Positions 56,286 to 64,000 of a DNA stretch of 64,000 nucleotides are shown here, one piece after another. The notes beneath the pieces were generated by a model. The model saw only the letters and a program-made list of their open reading frames with translations. It ran no database searches and was not told where the DNA came from. Source of the DNA: Mixia osmundae IAM 14324 (taxonomy: Eukaryota > Basidiomycota > Mixiomycetes > Mixiales > Mixiaceae); assembly GCF_000708205.1 (NCBI RefSeq), contig NW_014575560.1, positions 746,501-810,500 of the forward strand. The letters are read 5' to 3'. The first letter of the stretch is position 1, and the number at the start of each line of letters is the position of its first letter. A program made the position numbers and the translations under genes.

Positions 56286-58930
56286 TTACTTTGCAAAGTG
56301 CTATCGTGTAACACATATCAGCTCGTTGGCGCGGTGTGAGTCGCGTCAAGACTCACCACTGTCCATGAGGACAGAATCCTGCGCCGGTTGATACCTTCTG
56401 GATCCAGGCCAGGAGTACCGTAGGTGAATGGCGCGAAATAGACGAATGTGATTGCGAGCAAAGCGACGATGACCAGTACGCAGACGCGCATCGCCAGACT
56501 TACTTGAGCGTGCTCTCTTGGACGCTGAGGCGAGCTGGGACCTGTGATCGAGACGGGAAAGTTGATGGTTTCCGTCGCGATGAAGTTGAATATCGCCCCT
56601 GCTGCTAAAGTCGAGGCGAGATGCGCCGGCAGATAGTGGTGCAGGAAGAGTTGTCGTGTCATCAAATAGAAAGGGAAATAGTGCGTTGCCCAAGCCACGA
56701 GGAAGAAGCCGGTTGAGTTGTACATACGATCTCGCACGGCTGCGCACATGTCAGCTTCATCACGATCTCGTACTTAAGACGTACCTTCTGGCAAGGGGTA
56801 TAGACCTCGTCTACGGGCGATCTGATCTGCGCCAAGGATGCCAACAAAGACGGACATGGCCATGATGCTGAACCACCAGCCGACGACATTGCCGATAAGA
56901 TAAATTTGCTGGCGGTCGTCCGGGGGACTTGTCCAAAAGCTGATGCCGCTCAATAAGAATGGCCAGTTGATTGGACCAGTCGCGTATGGATGCGAGTCCG
57001 TAAGTCCGGCATTATGCTGGAGCATTGCCACTTGTAGCTCAAGCCACTTGCGGAAGAAACTGAGCTTTTTGGGCTTTGGCACCTCTGTCGATTGCTGCAG
57101 GCGCGGGTCCGAGCTCACTGTGCGACTCTTTGTCAGTGTTTCTTTAAAAAGCGCTAAAGAGGGCGCCGCACGAGGATCGAGGAGAATCTCGTCGACAAAC
57201 CACGCATTGGTCTTGTCGGTAAGCGCCTTGTTACCGTTGACTTCTTGCTGCTTGAAAGCCCAAGTCGGCAGAGGATCGGGATGTGACCACATTGCGACGC
57301 GCGTAGGAACATGAATGAGCTTGAAGTGATGACTTTTCGATTTGAATTGCTGTCCCTCATGGCCGCCGTCTATGTCAAGCTCGAAGGTAGTGTCGTTGTA
57401 ACGCGTCTCGTCTTGGATCGGCCAAGTCGTAAATTCGGTGTTGGTTTGCATAAGGGGACTTGCAACATCGTGCGTGAGCAGAACGGTGTCTGTATTGACA
57501 TGCAAGAGTCTGATGATGTCGTGATTACGTACTAGTCTGCCCCTGCCGGTGTCGGGGAGCTGTTTCGTCGGTAAAATCTGCCAGTGATTGTTCGTATCAT
57601 TGAAAGGATAGCCAGTCACTTGCTGGCCTTGGCTGGATATCCTGCCATCATCATATCGTAGTGGATACTTGTCAACGTGAGAATGTAAGAATGCCTTCGT
57701 TTGCTTGTGCTGAATGATCACAGAATCGTAATATCTGACCTCTGCATCGCACTGCGTAAGCGTAGCATGCACACATTCATGACAGACTTGCCGAGGGATT
57801 GTAGCATCAATGGGCTGCCCATCAGTGTTTCCTGGAATGCGGGTGTCATAAATTCGTCGCCTGGTCCGCTCTTCGTGAGGACTGCAAAGTGGACCCAGAA
57901 CCAGAAGAGATAGAGGAGGAACGGCGCCACGATCAGAGCGAGTGCTCTCGCTGCAAAGTGCTTGCCAACATGATTCTGCGTACAAGGTCAGCAAAGCGCG
58001 CCTGCTTGCAGTCTCGCATACCATCGTGTAGCCTCGTCTGACGTCGAGCAGCTTCCACAAGTCGATGACGACAGCTGTGCCGACCGTGAAGAATGTGAAG
58101 AGTCCAACCATTTTACAGCTGATGGTCAGACTGAGAAAGACGCCAGTGCCGAACAGCCAGAACCACCACTCCGGCGAGAACTCACTGCGAGCTGATGAGC
58201 CAATGCGCCTTCGAGATGTAGGAGACGCACTGATAGCGCAGCTTGTGGAAGCGCACGTAACAGTACAGGGACAGTGCCATAAATAAGATCAGCGGTGCGT
58301 CCAGCAGTATCAGCCTTGACTGGACGATATGAGCATTATCTGTCTCGCCCGTTCAGCGGCGAGCTGATGCAGTCGAACAGAGATTACCGAAGAGCAGTAG
58401 CGAGGCGGAAAGGATGCCGACGATGCGCGGATAGCCGCTTTCGCGCATGATTCCATAGATCACGGGTACCGTAAGCGTGCCGAGGAGCGCGGGCAGAGCG
58501 CGCAATGAGATGTACGGCACATTGTTGGCTATGTAATCGTCGCCGATGTTCTCGAACTCGAAATGACCATCGTAGCCAACTAGCCAGCCAGCGAAAGCGA
58601 GCATGAGCTTAGCGAGCGGCGGATGCACGTCGAAGAAGAATTCGCCGCGAATGTAGTAAGACGCAAATTTGCCGAAGTGCACTTCGTCAAAGCTATCGTG
58701 CGGGGTTTCGGTCGTCGTGCAATCATAGTAAAGGCAAGCAAGAAAGGGAAATGCTGATGAGCGTAGCGCGACTTGCAGATGCGCGCTACGTACACGACGC
58801 CCGAGGGATGGTCTATGCGATAGAAGCGCAACAGTGCTGCTAGTAGTGTGAGCAAACAGACGACCAGCACATCGACTGCAGGCTTGTCGACCGGCTCGTG
58901 TTCCTGCTGCCCTCGTTCAGCTTGTACCAT
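56286..58930 (-). CDS. PMT4: Protein O-mannosyltransferase PMT4
   Basis: ER membrane enzyme adding mannose from dolichol-P-mannose to Ser/Thr. Eight exons, 58930-58794, 58692-58388, 58339-58231, 58184-58022, 57975-57792, 57741-56785, 56739-56357 and 56300-56286 give 750 residues. Seen: VVFDEVHFGKFAS (the catalytic Asp-Glu region), DVHPPLAKLML, NAHIVQSRLILLDAPLILF, FSPEWWFWLFGTGVFLSL, CKMVGLFTFFTVG, a MIR region (KAFLHSHVDKYPLRYDDG, RLLHVNTDTVLLTHDVASP, FKLIHVPTRVAMWSHPDPLP) and the late segment THYFPFYLMTRQLFLHHYLP. The phrase TWAFKQQEVNGNK points to the PMT4 subfamily. Intron 5 (57791-57742) is GC-AG (GCAAGT); the last exon codes only HFAK. The stop is 12 bp from the HEAT gene's. Confidence 0.94.
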
Positions 58931-59292
58931 TACAATTTGACTTGCTAACGGACAGGCAGCATGCTCTGATCGTCTCTTCTGATTCTGGCCGAGCCGTTTG
59001 CATAGACGAGCTGGGCTTTGTGAGGATCGTCGAGCTGCTCGCTTGCATCTTGCTCGACGGGTGCTGCGCGATATTGATCAGAGCGAGTAGGTGATGCCGT
59101 CTGCCTTGCCGAGCGCCTCGGGTTCGGTGACACCGGCGCTCTGCCACCCCGCCGTTGCGACAGCCCGGACATATCGTCTGCTGTCTCACTGACACAAGGC
59201 CCGTCTGCTGGAGCGCCCGAACTCGCAGTCGCGTCGCGCCTTTGCTAGCTTGCTCGAACGAGTGAGGAGTCGCAGCGCAGACTGTTCCACCC
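58931..59292. other. Divergent intergenic region, PMT4 / TPT1
   Basis: About 0.36 kb between divergent ATGs, probably the two promoters. No clear TATA box or other feature was seen. Confidence 0.5.
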
Positions 59293-60305
59293 ATGAGTGC
59301 AAGAACATCTGCGTCATCGTTTGCGTCATCGAGCGCAGGCGAGACTCCTCGCGCTGCTTCGACGGCGTTAGTGATCAATGCTCAAAGTGGCACATCAAGC
59401 ATAGCTCAGCCACACGCTGCCTCACCATTGAAGCCTGGTCGAAGGGATACGCTGGAGGTGCAGCAATCCAAAGCTTTGAGTTATATCTTACGCCACGGAG
59501 CAAGCAAGGAACAGCTCAAGCTGCGACCAGATGGATTCATAAAAGTAGACGATCTCGTGAGTCTGCCTCCCATGTGCTGCCGAGCAATGCATTGAAAGTC
59601 ATGCGTGCCTGCTTGTGTCGCAGCTACGCCGCCCAAAGCTAAAAGGACTCACTGTTGAAGGTCTACACGGAATTGTAGCCAATGATGCCAAGAGACGATA
59701 CACGCTGGCTAGCGAAGTCGACCAGCTCACTGGCGGACCTTGTGAATGGATCAGAGCCAATCAGGGTCATTCGCTGCCTGTGCTTTCGCTTCTGAGATGA
59801 CAATGCTGCGACTGATGCTGCGGGCACAGGTCGACTTCCTCGAGCTGATACCGATAGCAACCGCCGAGGAGCTGCCCGTTGCCGTTCACGGGACATATCT
59901 TCCACTCTGGGAAGTGATACGTGTGCAAGGTCTAAAGACTATGTCGAGGACGCATATCCATCTCGCCCGCGGGCCACCGGGTTCGCCTGACGTTACTAGC
60001 GGTGCGTCATCGAGCCCGCTGTATTCTGAACGAAGTCTGACGCTGACGATGGGCTGTTCATGCAGGCATCCGGCCAAATTGCAATGTATATATCTATGTC
60101 GACGCCAAGGCAGCCATGGCTGGTACGTTCAGCCTCCTCGTCCGCTTTAGGCTCGCGTCAGAGTCAGCTCGCTGACATATTCGCAGACGGAATCGAATTC
60201 TTTAGTTCGGCAAATGATGTCATTCTCACTCGCGGCCAGAACGGCGTGCTTTCGCCCAGATACTTCCAAAAGGTCTCTAAACCGGACGGAACACTTCTCG
60301 CATGA
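59293..60305 (+). CDS. TPT1: tRNA 2'-phosphotransferase TPT1
   Basis: Removes the 2'-phosphate left at the splice junction of ligated tRNAs, using NAD+. Exons 59293-59556, 59624-59779, 59830-60001, 60066-60122 and 60187-60305 give 255 residues. Motifs: SKALSYILRHGASKEQ with the catalytic Arg-His, PDGFIKVDDLL, HGTYLPLWEVIRVQGLK, MSRTHIHLARG, NVYIYVDAKAAMADGI and FFSSANDVILTRGQNG. Introns are 50-67 nt, all GT-AG, and the phases across exons 3-5 agree only with the positions given. The first 55 residues are a Ser/Ala-rich extension without a known role. Confidence 0.95.
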
Positions 60306-60502
60306 CAATCGGCAGGGCGTCTCGTTCTGGACGATCGCTTGACACCGCTCTGCTCAGGATCATCGTTGTTTTGTCGATCACATTTCAACGCCTCGCGCGA
60401 ATTGCCCATATCCAGCGGCGGAGAATCAAAAACGTGACGCGCAGAGTAAATCGGCTAAGCCAGAGACTTTGTGGCAAGAGTGAGCCGACAAAGTCCAGCC
60501 TC

Positions 60503-60510
60503 TATATAAG
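60503..60510 (+). promoter_or_regulatory. TATA box of the secreted ferritin-like gene
   Basis: TATATAAG stands 87 bp upstream of the ATG at 60590, in the position expected for a strongly regulated fungal promoter with a leader of about 50 nt. Confidence 0.6.
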
Positions 60511-60589
60511 CCATGACGTGCCTCCTTCTCGTCGAACCACACCACTTCGATTCCCTCACTCGACTCCTATCGACTGAGCAGAAGACAAG

Positions 60590-61699
60590 ATGCTGTTCAA
60601 GTCACTCTTCACTGCCGCTCTTGGCGCTACAGCTGTCATCGCTGCACCACTTGGTCTCGAGAAGCGTCAATCCGGCGGGAATCTCACCGATGCTGACATC
60701 TTGTAAGTCCCGCCCATCTGCTGTCTGCAAACCCTTTGCTTACCCTCCTTGTTCCACAGGAACTTTGCTGCAAGTCATGCTGCTGCCTCTTTGTCTGCTC
60801 TTATCTGACCCTCCGTCTACCCCACAGTTGACTCTGGAGCATCTCGAGGCAACTTTCTACGCTGAATACCTCAACAAGTATAGCGCAGCCGACTTTGCGT
60901 CTGCTGGCTTCCCTGAATGGGTTCGCTACCGAGTTTCCGAAATTGCAAACCACGAGCGCAGCCATGTCGAGTTCTTGACGACTGCTCTCCGTGCCGCTGG
61001 TGCCACACCAGTGTCAAAGTGCAACTACACTTTCCCCGTCACCAGCGTCGATACTTTCCTCGCTGTCGCCGTTATCCTCGAGGGCGTTGGTTTGTCGATC
61101 TCTTCAATGCCTCTTAATGATGCTGATGCGAAAGCCCAGGTATCTCTGCCTACCTCGGAGCTGCCGCATCCATCGCCAGCAAGGCATACTTGACTTACGC
61201 AGGCAGCATTTTGTCGATCGAGACCCGTCACAACACATGGCTGCGATCGTCCGCAATGAATGAAAGCCCCTTCCCAAGCGCTTACGAGGCTTACAACAGC
61301 CCCGACGCAGTCTTTTCGCTCGCCGCGCCCTTCATTGACCCCAAGTGCAGCCAGATCGCCGCTCTGCCGCTCATGGCTTTCCCGGCTCTCGCTGCCTCCA
61401 AGACCGCTGCCAATGCAGGCGACAAGGTTACCTTCAAGACCAATGCTACAGGTGGTACCACGCTTGCCATCGTTCGCCCCCTTGGCAACCAATACTTCAA
61501 CTACACCCAGGGTGAATCATTCACGATCCCCAAGGGCGTTCAGGGCCAGACATACTTCATCCTTTCGTCTTCCGAGTCGATCGCAGATGATGCTGTCGTT
61601 GCCGGACCTGCCGTCATCGAGATCGCTGACAAGGCCACCCTTTACAACTACAACAACGTCACTGTCGGCTTTGACGGTCCTCAGTACAACATTGACTAA
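60590..61699 (+). CDS. Secreted ferritin-like domain protein (Rds1 type)
   Basis: Extracellular ferritin-like protein similar to stress-induced fungal Rds1-type proteins. Exons 60590-60702, 60760-60769, 60828-61089 and 61140-61699 give 314 residues. Signal peptide [20 protein letters not shown], then a Kex2-type site (GLEKR). Ferritin-like helices: [40 protein letters not shown] (E-x6-Y and E-R-x-H typical of diiron-type folds), [10 protein letters not shown] and [20 protein letters not shown]. The C-terminal 120 residues form a beta domain with Asn-linked sites. Exon 2 is a 10-nt micro-exon; intron 2 (60770-60827) is GC-AG with GCAAGT. Their removal restores the conserved DILNFALTLEH joint. 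Role in iron or stress is an inference. Confidence 0.9.
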
Positions 61700-62008
61700 G
61701 CCATGGCTAGTCAGTAGGAAGCTCCGCGCAAAGATAACCCAATTCGCACTTCACTAATTGTAGCGTAGTTGATAGCGAAACACAATGATATGCATACTTG
61801 TTGCGACTTTTGGCAGTCCGCGAGCTTTCGAGAATCGTACTTCCACGGTACGATAATTGAGTGAGCCTAGACGGTTGGTGTTCTTACTTTTCGCTGCAAT
61901 CATCGATGACGTCGCTCCTGCTGAACAGTGAATGGGTCGCGTGCTTTGCTTACGCGACGCGCCTGTTTGAGCTTTTGATGTTGGCAAATCAGAAGTCGGA
62001 CACGCACA
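61700..62008. other. Tandem intergenic region before the INCENP-like gene
   Basis: About 0.31 kb, holding the 3' end of the ferritin-like gene and the promoter of the next. No recognisable feature. Confidence 0.5.
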
Positions 62009-64000
62009 ATGGATAGTCAGGCGACATGGCCGGCACTCGCACTGCCAGACTTCCTCCTCAAGGGTGCTAGGCTTTCGCTAGAGGCAGAGGCCGATACCGC
62101 GCGACAGGACACCATCGCTTCTGCTCGCACGCTTTATTTGGCGTTTGAAGCCCGCTTGCAGGCTAGTTGGGCAGCAGTAGAAGTCGAAGTACGCAGAGGT
62201 AAGAAGCGCAAGCGTCTCAGCGTCGAACTACCTGGCTCTGTCGGCCGAGATGGTCTGCGAGAAGCTAGACAGTCTATCGAAAGAGGCAGCCAGACTGACG
62301 ATCCCTCTGATCCTCAATTCAGTCGCAATGCCAGGCTCTCTACGAAGTCTGTGCAGATCGATCTGGAGGTCTTCGCACAACCAGTCATGGCACCGGTATC
62401 ATCTGTATCGTGCGCGCACTGCTCGTGTCTCTGAACGAGCTGACGTTGTATGCAGAACGACCGAGCTTACCGGGCTCCCAACACAGGCGGGACAAGATAC
62501 TCTGACTACGACCAGCGACAGACGGAGATCTTCGAGTGCCAGTGTGCAGGTGATCGAGCCGCCAACTGTCCGCTCGAAGCCCAATGAAAGCCAGACGAGT
62601 ACACTGGTCGGGTCCCAGAACGGCAGCAATGCCGCGAACGGAGGCATCATCAAAGCAACCACAGCCAACAGAAGCGCTGGCGGGATTGATCAGAGTGCCG
62701 TCATACAGATCGCTGCAGAGTCTCGTGAAGGCTCGTCTTTACATGCAGAAGCTGACACAAGTATGGAAAGTGTTCATACACGCGTGTCCAGCCAGGCAAC
62801 CGAGGCGACTGTGCACATGGAGATTGACACCCAGCCTCTCGTAACGACAGAGACAATGGCGGCGTCCCAATCAGAGGCGCTATCTGCCGAGCTCGCGCCA
62901 GTACAGCCGAGTCAATTGCTTAGTAGCATGCCTGGCAACGCACAGCGTATCTTTGCAGCTGATCCTGCCCTACGTAACGTCTCCATCGCAAGCATATTGC
63001 CACAAAGCCCTGTCTCTGCGTTCATCTCAGGCAACGCCAAACGCGCATCAACGACTCATGGAGCGCGCGCGTCCGCTTTCGTCGCGCCTATGTCTGTTCC
63101 ACGAGCGAGCCAGGCAGAGCAGAGGTCTGAGAGGTCTGGACGTACTTCCAGCTTATCTGCCGTTCGGGAACAGTCGAGCAATTCGCAAATTGCGGCGAGC
63201 ACGTTCGAGTCTGCGAAGTCGTCTACCATGCCGGCTACTGCTTTTTACGCCAGTAGTAGAGCGTCCTTGCAAACGGGTCGCAGATCCGTTTCGGTCCACT
63301 CTGACGGTTCTGTGGGTACTGCTATTGGACCAACGACATCTACATCGAGAGCGGACGCGATCCGCGAGACGATGCACCGCATCAAAGCTACTCGCTCATC
63401 AGTCGCTCATCAGGGCGCGAGTCTCTCCGCCCGGCCGTCGTATCTGGTGTCAAGCGCACCCTCTACAATGACACTATATCATGAGAGTCGCACCAGCCTA
63501 GCACCCTCGACTGCGAGCGCTGCGCCGTCAACACGCACGACGTTGACGTCCACCATGAGAGAGCCACGACTATCAGATGCTCTGTCGGATCAATCGATCA
63601 GTCAGACCTCAATCTCTTTCGAGACGGCTCCACCCACGCAAACCATGAATCAGTCGCGTCCCTCAAGCGCATCATCCGCGACTTCACAGCCTACGCGCAT
63701 GCAAGACAGCCGTCCAGTCACATCGATGATACCTCGGTTGCGTCAGACTTCTGGCAGCAAGACTGACGCAGAAATCAAGGCCGCAAAGGAGCGACGTGAG
63801 CGACAAGCCGAAGAGACCAGGCTTGCCGACGAGCGCTCAGAACGAGAGCGTGTTGAGAAAGAGCGACTCGAACTGCAAAGACTGGATGCAGAGCGGCAGA
63901 AGCAGCAAGCGGCAGAGAAGCGTCAAGCGAAAGTGGCCGAAGAGGCGTTGCAAAGAGCAGAGGAAGAGGCGCGACTGAAAGCAGAAGAAGAGGCACGGCA
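62009..64000 (+). CDS. INCENP/Sli15-like protein, N-terminal part
   Basis: Candidate chromosomal passenger scaffold running off the right edge. Exon 1 is 62009-62409 and exon 2 62456 to beyond 64000, joined by a 46-nt GT-AG intron (donor GTGCGC) that keeps the frame open for the whole 1.5 kb. The N-terminal 60 residues are helical and end in a basic patch (EVRRGKKRKRL), as in the INCENP CEN box. About 450 residues of Ser/Thr-rich sequence follow, then a long charged single helix (KAAKERRERQAEETRLADER ... AEEEARLKAEEEAR). The diagnostic IN-box would lie outside the window. The layout fits INCENP, but other proteins with charged helices are possible. Confidence 0.5.

Noticed and set aside
14477-64000. 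tRNA, rRNA, transposon, LTR or CRISPR features
   Set aside because: Gaps were read for B-box-like tRNA sequence, terminal repeats, transposase or reverse-transcriptase motifs and spaced direct repeats; none was convincing.

Overview
The window looks like gene-dense nuclear DNA of a fungus, most probably a compact-genome basidiomycete yeast or Pucciniomycotina-type species. That is an inference from protein character and gene structure; no sequence comparison was run. About 33 protein-coding genes fill the 64 kb on both strands, with gaps from 12 bp to 1.4 kb. Most genes are cut by short introns (about 31-77 nt) with GTNNGT-like donors and CTGAC/CTAAC-like branch sites. I recognised no transposon, virus-like element, CRISPR array, rRNA or tRNA.

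Layout. 1-10.5 kb: a partial SPC7/KNL1 kinetochore scaffold (-), an FBXO9-type F-box protein (+), oligosaccharyltransferase STT3 (-), the Fe-S assembly ATPase NBP35 (+) and a pentatricopeptide protein (-). 10.5-19.7 kb: isopentenyl-diphosphate isomerase (+), a G1 cyclin with a 1.4 kb upstream gap (-), homoserine kinase (-) and a PPZ-type phosphatase (+). 20-31 kb: an unrecognised secreted/membrane protein (-), an inositol monophosphatase (+), a type-I membrane protein (-), a Ctr copper transporter (+), a secreted class-3 lipase (+), a CFEM GPI protein (-), an Shg1-domain COMPASS protein (+) and an unrecognised disordered protein (+). 31-42.6 kb: a PIN-like membrane carrier (-), a mitochondrial K+/H+ exchange-related protein with four tail repeats (-), Enhancer-of-polycomb EPL1 (-), a RmlD/MAT2B-like reductase (+), an AIFM2-like flavoprotein (-) and TRM10 (+). 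42.6-56.3 kb: a 1674-residue START-like membrane protein (-), an MFS transporter (+), a repeat peptide precursor with eight Lys-Arg sites (+), the SCF receptor CDC4 (-) and a HEAT-repeat protein (+). 56.3-64 kb: PMT4 (-), tRNA phosphotransferase TPT1 (+), a secreted ferritin-like protein (+) and an INCENP-like protein running off the right edge (+).

Two themes stand out. First, cell division: KNL1, G1 cyclin, Cdc4 and an INCENP candidate. Second, secretion and wall: STT3, PMT4, CFEM, lipase, ferritin-like protein and the repeat peptide precursor. The most interesting item is the 189-residue precursor at 50765-51334: signal peptide, eight short Tyr-Tyr-ended units each closed by Lys-Arg, acidic X-Ala/X-Pro spacers, no CaaX tail. 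The second is splicing. By hand-built models about 10 of roughly 80 introns use GC-AG boundaries, and several exons are tiny (3, 10, 12, 15 and 18 nt).

Splice sites were placed by eye so that exon phases agree and conserved protein motifs join. Exon coordinates are therefore models; where more than one model fits, the entry says so.
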